64,000 nucleotides of DNA. It comes from Prauserella flavalba (GTDB taxonomy: Bacteria > Actinomycetota > Actinomycetes > Mycobacteriales > Pseudonocardiaceae). Shown piece by piece: positions 21,362 through 29,197 of the stretch. Where the stretch lies: positions 1,364,001 to 1,428,000 of the forward strand of contig NZ_MASU01000005.1 of NCBI RefSeq assembly GCF_003202235.1, in the 5' to 3' direction. A program made the position numbers and the translations under genes. The first letter of the stretch is position 1; each line of letters opens with the position of its first letter. The notes below the pieces were generated by a model. The model was given only the letters and a program-made list of their open reading frames with translations, ran no database searches and was not told the DNA's origin.

Positions 21362-22692
21362 CGGTTGCCCTCCTGCTCAGGACGGTAGCCCGCGAGCCGC
21401 AGTGTCGCTGTCGCGCGGTGTGCCGCCATGCCCTCGTACTCCGAGATCACGTCGACGGCCTCGGCCAGCGCCGGGGTGGCCTCCCTGGTCACGCGCTGGT
21501 AGGTGAGCGGCTTGAGGAACCGCGACACCGACAGGCCCGCGCTGTGCCTGGCGCCGCCCGCCGTGGGCAGGACGTGGTTGGTGCCCGCCATGCCCTTGTC
21601 GGAGTAGGCGACGGTGCTCCACCTGCCGAGGAAAAGGGAGCCGTAGTTGCGCAGCGCGTCGTGGTAGTAGGCGTCGTCGGCGGTGTGCACCTCCAGGTGC
21701 TCCGGGGCCAGCTCGTCCATCAGCTCCACGGCGGTCGCGGCATCCTTGGCCCACGTGACCGAGCCGTAGTCGCGCCAGGCTGGGCCGGCGATGTGCCGCG
21801 TGGCGAGTGTCTCCAGCTGGCGGTCGATCTCGGCGATCACCTCCTCGCCGAGCCGCTGCGAGGTGGTGACGAGCGCGGCCGGCGACTCGGTGCCGTGCTC
21901 GGCCTGGCCGAGCAGGTCGGCGGCCACGAGCACGGGGTCGGCCGTGTCGTCGGCGAGCACCGCGACCTCCGAGGGCCCGGCGAGCAGGTCGATCGCGACG
22001 CGGCCGAAGAGCTGCCGCTTCGCCTCGGCGACGTAGGCGTTGCCCGCGCCGACGAGCATGTCGACGGGCCGTTCGCCGAGCAGGCCGAACGCCATCGCGG
22101 CCAGTGCCTGCACTCCGCCGAGCGCGTAGGCGCGGTCGGCACCGGACAGGTACGCGGAGTACAGCACGGCCGGGTGCGCGCGCCCGTCCCGTCCCGGCGG
22201 TGTGCAGGCCAGCACGCTCGGGACACCGGCGGCCTTGGCCACGCCCACCGTCATGAACGCGCTCGCCAGCAGCGGAAACCGGCCCGCGGGCAGGTAGGCG
22301 CCGACGCGGCCGACCGGCACGTACCGGTGCCCGGTGACGAGGCCGGGAGCCAGCTCGGTCTCGAAGTCCACGAGGTGGGCGCGCTGCGCGAGCGCGAAGG
22401 CGCATGTGCGCTCGGCACCGAGCTCCAGCGCCACGCGCACGTCCTTGGGCAGCTCGTCGCCGGAGCGCTCCAGCTCGGCCGCGCTGATCTCGACATCGCC
22501 GCCCTGCCAGCCGTCGAGGTCGCGGGCGTAGCGCAGCACGGCGTCCAGGCCGTCGCGCTCGATCTCGCTCAGCATCGCCGAGACGCGCTCGGCGACCGCG
22601 GGGTCTCGCTGGGCGGGCGGCCGGTCGGCCGGGGTCTTGAGCAGCCGGTAGGAGCCGTCGAGCTCCGCGAGCCGGGAAGGACTGAATCTCAT
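21358..22692 (-). CDS. Histidinol dehydrogenase-family oxidoreductase (catabolic HisD paralogue)
   Basis: 444 aa. The HisD fold markers are present: GRVGAYLPAGRFPLLASAFMT, ALGGVQALAAMAFG, VDMLVGAGNAYVAEAKRQLFG, AIDLLAGPSEVAVLADD, LLGQAEHGTESPAAL, LAPEHLEVH and AGTNHVLPTAGGARHSAGLS. HisD oxidises an alcohol to an acid in two NAD-dependent steps at a zinc site (His and Asp ligands in GQAEHG and later). No his genes are nearby and the gene leads an operon with SnoaL and nitrilase proteins behind a LysR regulator. It therefore resembles the catabolic branch typified by HpsN (dihydroxypropanesulfonate dehydrogenase) more than histidine synthesis. Substrate unknown; a polyol or hydroxymethyl acid is likely. 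Confidence 0.85.
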   Translation of the reverse strand: MRFSPSRLAELDGSYRLLKTPADRPPAQRDPAVAERVSAMLSEIERDGLDAVLRYARDLDGWQGGDVEISAAELERSGDELPKDVRVALELGAERTCAFALAQRAHLVDFETELAPGLVTGHRYVPVGRVGAYLPAGRFPLLASAFMTVGVAKAAGVPSVLACTPPGRDGRAHPAVLYSAYLSGADRAYALGGVQALAAMAFGLLGERPVDMLVGAGNAYVAEAKRQLFGRVAIDLLAGPSEVAVLADDTADPVLVAADLLGQAEHGTESPAALVTTSQRLGEEVIAEIDRQLETLATRHIAGPAWRDYGSVTWAKDAATAVELMDELAPEHLEVHTADDAYYHDALRNYGSLFLGRWSTVAYSDKGMAGTNHVLPTAGGARHSAGLSVSRFLKPLTYQRVTREATPALAEAVDVISEYEGMAAHRATATLRLAGYRPEQEGNR

Positions 22693-22751
22693 GGCGACGA
22701 CGCTAAATCCGGTTCTGCCAAAGGACAAGACCAGTAAATCTTGAGGATCGA

Positions 22752-22766
22752 ATAGGGTTTTCCTAT
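22752..22766. promoter_or_regulatory. Inverted repeat at the start of the LysR gene
   Basis: ATAGG and CCTAT flank GTTTT and overlap the LysR ATG. The 72-bp divergent region is relatively AT-rich and also contains GGTTCTG and CAAGACC in inverted orientation, resembling a LysR box. Probably the control region for both divergent genes. Confidence 0.3.
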
Positions 22767-23661
22767 GACGTTGAAGCAGCTGCGTGCCTTCCTCGAAGCG
22801 GTGCGCACGGGTTCCTTCACCGCGGCCGCCGCGCGCATGGGCATCACGCAGGCGTCGGTGTCGGAGCTGATCCGCAAACTGGAGGACGAGCACGGCACGC
22901 CGGTGTTCTCGCGGGGTGGCCGCAGGCTCGTGCTGACCGCGGCGGGCTCGGCGCTGCTGCCGTTCGCCGAGCGCGCGGTCGCCGCCGCCGACGGCGCACA
23001 GCAGGCGCTGCGCTCGGTGCGGTCGCTGCGCGGTGGGGTCGCCACGTTCGGCCTGCTGCGCAACGCGGCCTACTACCTGCTGTCCGACCTCGCGGAGCAC
23101 TTCCACGACAACTACCCCGAGGTGCGGATCCGGCTGATCGGCCTCAACTCCGTCGAGGTCGCGGCCGCGGTCGCCGCGGGAACCGTCGAGGCCGGGCTCG
23201 TGGTGCTGCCCATCGACGACGCCGGGCTCACCGTGACGCCGCTGCTGCGCGACGAGGTGCTCTACGCCAGCACCGCGCCCGAGCGCGTGGCCGAGCCGGT
23301 GACCATCGGCGGGCTCGCGAACTCCCGGCTCATCCTCTACGACGCCCACTACGGCTGGAAGGACCCGACGCGCCGCCAGCTCGCCGAACGCGCGCAGCTG
23401 GCCGGCGTCAAGCTCGAGCCGTGGATCGAGGTGGAGCACGTCGAGTCCGCGCTGGGCCTCGTGGAACGCGGCATCGGCGACACCATCGTGTCGAGGGCCG
23501 TGGCCGAGAGCGGCTCCTGCCCGCCGTCGGTGCGCACGGTGGGCTTCGCGGAGCCGCTCTACGACACGATCGCGCTCGTGCAGCGTGAGGCCGAGGTGCT
23601 ATCCCCCGCCAGCAGGGAGCTCGCCCGGCTCGCCCAGCGGATGCTGCTCGCCCGAGGGTGA
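22765..23661 (+). CDS. LysR-family regulator divergent from the HisD-family operon
   Basis: 298 aa, full length. The N-terminal helix-turn-helix is canonical (LKQLRAFLEAVRTGSFTAAA, then ARMGITQASVSELIRKLEDE), and the effector domain starts near residue 90 (GGVATFGLLRNAAYYLLSDL). Divergent orientation across 72 bp from the HisD-family gene implies control of that operon and of itself. Its 3' end overlaps the convergent SnoaL gene by 63 bp, an unusually long coding overlap. The inducer is unknown but should be a pathway metabolite. Confidence 0.9.
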   Translation: MTLKQLRAFLEAVRTGSFTAAAARMGITQASVSELIRKLEDEHGTPVFSRGGRRLVLTAAGSALLPFAERAVAAADGAQQALRSVRSLRGGVATFGLLRNAAYYLLSDLAEHFHDNYPEVRIRLIGLNSVEVAAAVAAGTVEAGLVVLPIDDAGLTVTPLLRDEVLYASTAPERVAEPVTIGGLANSRLILYDAHYGWKDPTRRQLAERAQLAGVKLEPWIEVEHVESALGLVERGIGDTIVSRAVAESGSCPPSVRTVGFAEPLYDTIALVQREAEVLSPASRELARLAQRMLLARG

Positions 23662-24648
23662 CGGCTCGTCGCCGCGCGCCCTGGCGACCTGGGCCATGAT
23701 GGACAGTTCGTCGTAGACGCGCCACTCGCGCACGATCCGCCCGTCGCGGAACAGGAACTGCGACGAGCCGAGCAGCGTCACCGGCGAGTCCGTGACCGGG
23801 CCGTAGGCGGGGGTCCCGCTGTAGGTGCCCTCCAGCCACCACACCACGCCCACGCGGACGCCGCCGTGCGCCGGGGAGTCGTGTGCGACGACGTCCCGCA
23901 CCTCGAACCGCGCGTCCGGCAGCGGGGAGAGCAGGTCGAGCAGGCCCAGCTGGTAGCCGTCCGGCCGGGTGAGTGTGCGCTCGCGCGAGCTGTGGCAGGT
24001 GACGTCGCGTGCCACGAACTCGGTCACCTCGTGCAGCATCCGCCGGTTCCACACCGCGTCGACGAGCCCGAGCACGTGCTCGCACTCCGCGCGGTGGTGG
24101 CCGGGCCGGGCGCCCGAGTCACCCTCGGCGAGCACGTCCGCGAGCGGTGCGCGCACGCCGTCCCAGCCGGGGAACGCGAGCGTCCTGGCCACCGCGAACG
24201 GGTCGAGGCCGAGCTGCCGCACCACCGCGTACTCGTCGCGCACCACCCACTCCTCCTCCATCACGCCGCGCCGGTAGAGGCAGTTCGCGATGGTGCGCGA
24301 GGAAAAGGACCGGTGGGTCGGCGGCCCGTAGGCCGACCAGCCGGTGTGCGTGCCCGAGCTGAACACCCGGTGCGAGCTGAGGAACGCGTCGTTGCCGCGT
24401 GCCTCCCACACCACGTCCTCGGCCTGGCCGACCCGGCCGGGGAACGCCGCGATCTTCATGAGCGTCGAGCGCACCACCGGCTCGACGCCCTTGCTCGTGC
24501 CGTAGGCGCCGTGCACGATCGCCTCGGGCGCGTAGTTCTCGCGGATCAGCCCGATGCCCCTGCGCACCCAGATCCGGTCGGTCCATTCGACGATGAACTC
24601 CTCCGGATCGCGGTACGGCTCGTAGGCGATCTTGTCCACTGTGGTCAC
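23599..24648 (-). CDS. Tandem SnoaL-like (NTF2-fold) protein B, coupled to ABC importer
   Basis: 349 aa with two NTF2-like domains: the first about residues 10-160 (EEFIVEWTDRIWVRRGIGLIRENYAP, SSHRVFSSGTHTGWS, RGVMEEEWVVRDE), the second about 185-330 (LGLVDAVWNRRMLHEVTEFVA, LGSSQFLFRDGRIVREWRVYDE). The architecture matches protein A at 20174-21361, including the conserved middle insertion, but sequence identity looks modest. GTG is chosen because GGAGGAG lies 8 nt upstream and gives the family-like start. It follows the solute-binding protein gene by 17 bp, so it is the last gene of the importer operon. Two tandem SnoaL proteins in neighbouring operons suggest paired enzyme subunits or successive steps. 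Function unknown. Confidence 0.83.
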   Translation of the reverse strand: MTTVDKIAYEPYRDPEEFIVEWTDRIWVRRGIGLIRENYAPEAIVHGAYGTSKGVEPVVRSTLMKIAAFPGRVGQAEDVVWEARGNDAFLSSHRVFSSGTHTGWSAYGPPTHRSFSSRTIANCLYRRGVMEEEWVVRDEYAVVRQLGLDPFAVARTLAFPGWDGVRAPLADVLAEGDSGARPGHHRAECEHVLGLVDAVWNRRMLHEVTEFVARDVTCHSSRERTLTRPDGYQLGLLDLLSPLPDARFEVRDVVAHDSPAHGGVRVGVVWWLEGTYSGTPAYGPVTDSPVTLLGSSQFLFRDGRIVREWRVYDELSIMAQVARARGDEPSPSGEQHPLGEPGELPAGGG

Positions 24649-24665
24649 CTGGTACTCCTCCCCGC

Positions 24666-26030
24666 TCAGCGCCGGGTCAGTGTGCGGATCTGGTCGGCGG
24701 CCTCGGTGAGCTCGGTGCGGATGTCGGCGCCGTGGGCCATCTCGTTGATCGCGACCTCCAGCACGTCCTGGATCTGCGGCCAGTCGATCGTCATCGGCAC
24801 CGTGCGGGCGGTGCGCAGCGCCGACTCCTGCAGCTTCGGCAGCTCGTGGTTGGCGGCGTTCACCTCGGCGTCGAGCATGTTCGCCGTGTGCACCACCACG
24901 CTCGTGGCCGTCTCCGGATCGGACTTGTCGAGCGCGATGTCGCGTTCGGTGTCGGCGTTGGTGACCCATTTCAGGTACTCCCACGCCGCGCCCTGGTGCT
25001 CGGAGGTGTTGAGGATGCCCATCAGCCACGTGTAGCCGTAGGTGACCGTGGGCTTGCCCTCCCAGCCGGGCAGCGGGGCGACGCCGATGTCGTCGGCGAC
25101 CTCGGGCTGCACCTTGGCCGGGTCGCTGAAGTCGTCCATCTGCCACGCCCACGTGAAGACGGAGTTGGTGCGGTTCTGCTCGAAGGACTGCGTCGAGTCC
25201 GTCTCCGTCCAGTTCGTCGACGCCTGCGGGCTGTACCCGTCGCGCAGCAGCGCCAGGTACTGCTCCGTGGCCGCGATGCCCTCCGGTGTGGTGAACGCGG
25301 GCTCGCCGTCGGGGCCGAGGACGTCGGCGCCGTTGCTCCACAGCATCGACATCCACGTGAACAGGTTCTGCCCGCCGCCCCGGCCGTACTGCCCGGCGAA
25401 GGCGGCCCTGCCGTCGGCGCCGTCGAGCCGCCGCAGCTGCGCGGTGAACTCGTCCCATGTCGCCGCGGGCGTCATGCCGAGCCGTTCGTACTCGCTCTTG
25501 CGGTAGAAGAGGTTGTAGGAGAAGCCGCGGAACGGGATGCCGTACACGGTGTCGGGGTCACCGGCCCGCGCGGCCTGCTGGAACGGCGGGGAGAACTCGT
25601 CGATCGAGCGGTCCGCGCGCCGCATCACCTCGTCGAGCGGCTGCAGCCCGATCTTCGCCGAAGCGCCGTAGGCGTCGGGCCAGACCACGAGGTCGTACGT
25701 CCCGCCGCCGACCGCGGTCTCCGCGACGATCTTCTGCAGGTACGACTCGTACGGGATGTTGGCCCACTCGACGGTGATCCCGGTCTTCGCGGTGAACTCC
25801 CGTTCGGTCTTCTCCTGCAGTGCGGCGAACTGCGCGGTGGTCTTGCAGCAGCTGAGCAGGCGGATGTGCGTGCCGTCGTAGGGCTTGCCGGTGAGCAGGC
25901 CCAGCTCGTCGGTCGGGCCGGTGGCCACCGCGTCCAGCAGGTCCTGCTCGCTCGGGCCCGCGGCGCAGCCGCTCACCAGCAGCGCCAGCGCGGCGCCGAG
26001 CGCGGCCACGGCCCTCGGGGTGCGCCTCAT
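24666..26030 (-). CDS. Extracellular solute-binding lipoprotein, ABC importer (family 1)
   Basis: 454 aa. The N-terminus MRRTPRAVAALGAALALLVSGCAAG is a signal peptide with a lipobox (LVSGC), so the mature protein is a lipid-anchored binding protein. The body resembles sugar-binding proteins of the CUT1 family: TGITVEWANIPYESYLQKI, YDLVVWPDAYG, WDEFTAQLRRL, NRTNSVFTWAWQMDDF and a C-terminal WPQIQDVLEVAINEMAHG segment. It overlaps the permease stop by 4 bp. It captures the substrate for the two downstream-encoded permeases; no ATPase gene is adjacent, so a shared MsiK-type ATPase is likely. Substrate not identifiable; a glycoside or polyol is plausible. Confidence 0.92.
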   Translation of the reverse strand: MRRTPRAVAALGAALALLVSGCAAGPSEQDLLDAVATGPTDELGLLTGKPYDGTHIRLLSCCKTTAQFAALQEKTEREFTAKTGITVEWANIPYESYLQKIVAETAVGGGTYDLVVWPDAYGASAKIGLQPLDEVMRRADRSIDEFSPPFQQAARAGDPDTVYGIPFRGFSYNLFYRKSEYERLGMTPAATWDEFTAQLRRLDGADGRAAFAGQYGRGGGQNLFTWMSMLWSNGADVLGPDGEPAFTTPEGIAATEQYLALLRDGYSPQASTNWTETDSTQSFEQNRTNSVFTWAWQMDDFSDPAKVQPEVADDIGVAPLPGWEGKPTVTYGYTWLMGILNTSEHQGAAWEYLKWVTNADTERDIALDKSDPETATSVVVHTANMLDAEVNAANHELPKLQESALRTARTVPMTIDWPQIQDVLEVAINEMAHGADIRTELTEAADQIRTLTRR

Positions 26031-26920
26031 TTCACGGCTCCCATCGTCATTCCCTCGGCGAAGTGCTTGCGCACGAGCAACGCCATGATCAGCATCGGTG
26101 CCATCACCAGCAGCCCGGCCGCCGCCATCTGTCCCCAGGCGACACCCTCCGGCAGCACCAGCGTCATCAGCGCGACCGGCAGCGTCGAGGCGTCCGTGCG
26201 TGCGAGGAACGTCGGGAACAGGAACTCGTTCCACGACAACAGGAACGAGAACACGGCCGCCACGAAGATGCCGGGCGCGGCCAGTGGCGTGATCACCCGC
26301 CACAGCAGGGTCACCTGGCCGCAGCCGTCGAGCCGGGCGGCCTCCTCGATCTCGATCGGCAGCCCGTCGACGAAACCCTTGAGCAGCCACGTGATGTACG
26401 GGACGACGAGCGAGAGGTTGACCACCACCAGCGCGAGGTGGGTGTCGATGAGCCCGAGGCTGCGGAACAGCGTCAGGAACGGCAGCGCGATCGCGACGCC
26501 GGGGATGAATTGCGTGGCGACGATGGCGAGGAGCATCCCGCGGTGGCCGGGGAACCGGTACCGCGAGAACGCGTAGGCCGCGAGCAGCGCCAGCGGGATC
26601 GAGACGATGGTGGTGGCGACCGCGATCAGCACGCTGTTGACGAGTGCACCGGTGAGATCGCTGGCGCCGCCGAGTACCGCGGCGAAGTTGTCCACAGTGG
26701 GCGCGAACACCACCGCCGTGGAGAACGCGTCCCGCGCCGGTTTGAACGCGGTGAGCGCCATCCAGAAGATGGGGAACAGCACGAAGAACAGGATCGCGAG
26801 CGTCGCGAGCACGCGCAGGGCGGCGCGCACGATCGCCCAGCCGCCGGGCCGCCGTCGCGGGCGCGGCACCGGGGCGGACCGCGAGGGGGCGGGCGCGGGT
26901 TTCACGGCCATGTCGGTCAT
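26027..26920 (-). CDS. ABC importer permease, MalG-type
   Basis: 297 aa with six hydrophobic segments after a Pro/Arg-rich N-terminus. The EAA loop reads EIEEAARLDGCGQVTLLWRVITPLAAPG, the site that contacts the ATPase. The segment order and the C-terminal ending (AEGMTMGAVK, matching the usual GLTAGAVK) identify the MalG/CUT1 type. It overlaps the upstream permease gene and the downstream lipoprotein gene by 4 bp each, so all three are translationally coupled. It forms a heterodimeric channel with the MalF-type subunit. Confidence 0.93.
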   Translation of the reverse strand: MTDMAVKPAPAPSRSAPVPRPRRRPGGWAIVRAALRVLATLAILFFVLFPIFWMALTAFKPARDAFSTAVVFAPTVDNFAAVLGGASDLTGALVNSVLIAVATTIVSIPLALLAAYAFSRYRFPGHRGMLLAIVATQFIPGVAIALPFLTLFRSLGLIDTHLALVVVNLSLVVPYITWLLKGFVDGLPIEIEEAARLDGCGQVTLLWRVITPLAAPGIFVAAVFSFLLSWNEFLFPTFLARTDASTLPVALMTLVLPEGVAWGQMAAAGLLVMAPMLIMALLVRKHFAEGMTMGAVK

Positions 26921-27834
26921 TTCGCCTCCTGCTTGGCCATCGCGATGAGGTACAGGGTCGCCAGCACGCCGAGCACGAGCACGATCACCCACGACACGGC
27001 CGACGCGTAGCCGATGTCGAGGAACGTGAAGCCCTGCGAGTAGGCGAAGAAGTTGAGGCTTTCGGTGGCCCTGCCCGGTCCACCGCCGGTGGTGGTGACC
27101 ACCTGGTCGAAGATCTTCACCGAGAAGACCGCCTTCAGGAAGATCACGATCAGCAGCAGCGGCCGCAGCAGCGGGAAGGTGACACGCCAGAACCGCTGCC
27201 ACGCGTTGGCCCCGTCGATCGTGGCGGCCTCCCGCACCTCGGGCGAGATCGAGTTCAGCCCGCCGAGCAGCATGAGCGCGATCAGCGGCGCCCAGCCCCA
27301 CACCTCGGTCAGCGCGATCACCATCAGCGCCCAGAACGGGTCGCCGAGCCAGTTGATGTCGTCGGCGAAGGGCAGCACGGTGTCGAGCAGCTGGTCGTAG
27401 ACACCGGTGTCGGGGTTGAGCATGAACCGCCAGGAGAAGCCTTTGAGCGCCGGTGCCACGGCGAAGGGCAGGATCAGCAGCGCCTTGGTGAGCGCGCTGA
27501 GCCGCGTGCGGTTGTTGAGGATCAGCGCGATGGCCAGGCCGAGGCCGACCGACAGCACCACCGAGATCACGGTGAACTGCAGGGTCACGAGCGCGCTGTT
27601 GAAGAACGTGTCGTCGGTGAACACGCGCTGGTACTGCTCGAGGCCGACGAACTCGCCCGCCTCCCGTGTCTCGTTGAGCCGCCAGTGGCGGAAGCTGGTG
27701 ATGAGCGCGGAGACGAGCGGGTACACGGTCGTGAGCACGACCGCGAGCAGCGCTGGCGCGAGATGCAGGTAGGGGACGGCGTGCTTGCGCAGCCGGGACC
27801 GCTGGCGCGGCGGCGGGACGGTGGTTGCCACCAT
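26917..27834 (-). CDS. ABC importer permease, MalF-type
   Basis: 305 aa, first gene of the importer operon. Six transmembrane segments start at about residue 22 (HLAPALLAVVLTTVYPLVSAL). The EAA loop is EVREAATIDGANAWQRFWRVTFPLLRP. It lies directly behind a promoter carrying two LacI-type operator-like sequences, so the importer is probably repressed by the LacI protein encoded at 28057-29058. The protein pairs with the MalG-type subunit and a shared ATPase. Confidence 0.93.
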   Translation of the reverse strand: MVATTVPPPRQRSRLRKHAVPYLHLAPALLAVVLTTVYPLVSALITSFRHWRLNETREAGEFVGLEQYQRVFTDDTFFNSALVTLQFTVISVVLSVGLGLAIALILNNRTRLSALTKALLILPFAVAPALKGFSWRFMLNPDTGVYDQLLDTVLPFADDINWLGDPFWALMVIALTEVWGWAPLIALMLLGGLNSISPEVREAATIDGANAWQRFWRVTFPLLRPLLLIVIFLKAVFSVKIFDQVVTTTGGGPGRATESLNFFAYSQGFTFLDIGYASAVSWVIVLVLGVLATLYLIAMAKQEAK

Positions 27835-27884
27835 CGAGGGTCGACCTCCTCTGCCGGGGGAACGGCGGGGCTGGGATTCCGGGG

Positions 27885-27914
27885 AGTGTATGCGTATTCA
27901 CGAGCTGAGGGCAA
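27885..27914 (-). promoter_or_regulatory. Importer promoter with LacI-type operator 1 (27887-27900)
   Basis: On the minus strand TTGCCC (27914-27909) and TACACT (27890-27885) are separated by 18 bp and point at the MalF-type gene. The sequence TGTATGCGTATTCA at 27887-27900 overlaps the -10 and spacer. It matches the other putative LacI sites, following T-G-N-A-T-R-C-G-T-A-T. A repressor here would occlude RNA polymerase. Confidence 0.5.
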
Positions 27915-28029
27915 CGGTGGATCCGAGCCGAGTTCCGACCGCGACCTCACACCGCGCACACTCGGTTTACGTGCGGTGATGATGCGAGCGCACCCTCAGC
28001 ACCGGGCTCCGGGCATGGAACACCGGCGT

Positions 28030-28043
28030 GAATTGCGTATGTA
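28030..28043. promoter_or_regulatory. LacI-type operator-like site 2
   Basis: GAATTGCGTATGTA shares the central TGCGTAT and flanking A/T bases with site 1, about 140 bp away. It sits at the 3' end of lacI, upstream of the importer promoter, where an auxiliary site could support looping. Confidence 0.4.
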
Positions 28044-28056
28044 GGGATGCCTCGGT

Positions 28057-29058
28057 TCAGTTCGCCGAGGGCGCTCTGTGGGTGCGCCTGCCGACGAATT
28101 CGGGGGTCAGCACGACCCGCCTCGGTTCGCCCTCGTACTCCCCCGAGACGCGCTCGACCAGTAGCCCGGCCGCCGTCCGCGCCATCCCGCGCAGGTCGTG
28201 CCGCACGGTGCTCAGCTCGAAGCTCGCCCACGAGGCCATCGGGATGTCGTCGAAGCCGACCACCGTCAGCCGGCCCGGCACGTCGACGCCGAGCCTGCGC
28301 GCGGCGTCGAGCACGCCGATCGCCACGACGTCGTTGCCGCAGAACACCGCGGTCGGCGCGGGGTCGGCGGCCAGCAGCTCGGGCAGCGCGCCGAGGCCCG
28401 TCTCGAACTCGAACGGCCCGTGCCGCACGTGCGCGGGGCGCAGCGCGATGCCCGCGTCGGCCAGCGCCTGCCGGAAGCCCAGTTCCCGGTCGCGGCCGGT
28501 GCTCGTGTTGTCGGGACCGAAGATGCCGCCGATGTGCCGGTGGCCATCCGCCACCAGCTGCCGGGCGACCTGCTCACCGCCGAGCCGGTTGTCCACGGCC
28601 ACGGCGTCGGCCGGCGTGGTGCCCTCGCGGTTGAGGTACACGAACGGCAGCCCGCGCCGGCTCAGCTCGGCGGGCAGCGCCGAGTCCAGCGTCGACGTGG
28701 CGAGCACGAGGCCGTCGATCGAGCGATCCACGAGCCGCTCCGCCGACGCGGCCGCCTCGGACCGTTCGGTGAACAGCATCATCCGGTAGCCGCGCTGCTC
28801 GAGCTCGTCGTGCAGCGGGCCGACCAGATGCGGGTAGAACGGGTTCGCCACATCGGTCACCAGCACGCCGATCCGGTGGCTGATGCGGGTGGAGAGGCTG
28901 CGCCCGGCCTCGCTGGGCACGTAGTTGAGCGCGTCGGCCGCCATCCGCACCTTGCGCACGGTCTCCTCGGAGACCCGGGGGTCGCCGCGCAGCGCCCGCG
29001 AGACTGTCGGCTGCGAGACGCCGGCCAGTCGGGCCACGTCGCGGCTGGTGATCCCCAC
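28057..29058 (-). CDS. LacI-family transcriptional regulator
   Basis: 333 aa. The N-terminal LacI headpiece reads ITSRDVARLAGVSQPTVSRALRGDPRVSEETVRKV, followed by the hinge region LNYVPSEAGRSLST and a periplasmic-binding-protein-like core (IGVLVTDVANPFYPHLVGPL, DGLVLATSTLDSALPAEL, FCGNDVVAIGVLDAARRLG, VVGFDDIPMASW). GTG 29058 is chosen because GGGAGGAAC lies 3-8 nt upstream and gives the standard N-terminus; the longer upstream frame is not LacI-like. It lies between the importer operon and the divergent cupin operon, with similar operator-like sequences before both, so it very likely represses both in the absence of a sugar-like inducer. Confidence 0.92.
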   Translation of the reverse strand: MGITSRDVARLAGVSQPTVSRALRGDPRVSEETVRKVRMAADALNYVPSEAGRSLSTRISHRIGVLVTDVANPFYPHLVGPLHDELEQRGYRMMLFTERSEAAASAERLVDRSIDGLVLATSTLDSALPAELSRRGLPFVYLNREGTTPADAVAVDNRLGGEQVARQLVADGHRHIGGIFGPDNTSTGRDRELGFRQALADAGIALRPAHVRHGPFEFETGLGALPELLAADPAPTAVFCGNDVVAIGVLDAARRLGVDVPGRLTVVGFDDIPMASWASFELSTVRHDLRGMARTAAGLLVERVSGEYEGEPRRVVLTPEFVGRRTHRAPSAN

Positions 29059-29085
29059 GGTTCCTCCCGGTAGCGGTGCTGCCGG

Positions 29086-29099
29086 AAGCATACGTCCTC
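29086..29099. promoter_or_regulatory. Weaker LacI-type half-site near the lacI start
   Basis: AAGCATACGTCCTC carries the GCATACGT half of the operator consensus but lacks the second half. It lies just upstream of the LacI GTG and might allow autoregulation. Confidence 0.25.
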
Positions 29100-29133
29100 G
29101 CCTGATCCGCACGCTTCGACGCCCTGGCGGGGG

Positions 29134-29177
29134 TTGACAACGAACGGGCTGGACGGGCTACCGTGCATACGTATGAA
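29134..29177 (+). promoter_or_regulatory. Cupin-operon promoter with LacI-type operator 3 (29164-29177)
   Basis: TTGACA (29134-29139) and TACCGT (29159-29164) are 19 bp apart. TGCATACGTATGAA at 29164-29177 overlaps the expected start of transcription and contains the perfect palindrome CATACGTATG. It is the most symmetrical copy of the motif found at the importer promoter, as expected for a LacI operator. Confidence 0.6.
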
Positions 29178-29197
29178 TGAGAAGGGATCCCGCTGTG

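Noticed and set aside
21358-22692. Histidine biosynthesis hisD
   Set aside because: No other his genes are adjacent and the gene is coupled to SnoaL and nitrilase genes under a LysR regulator, so a catabolic paralogue is more likely.
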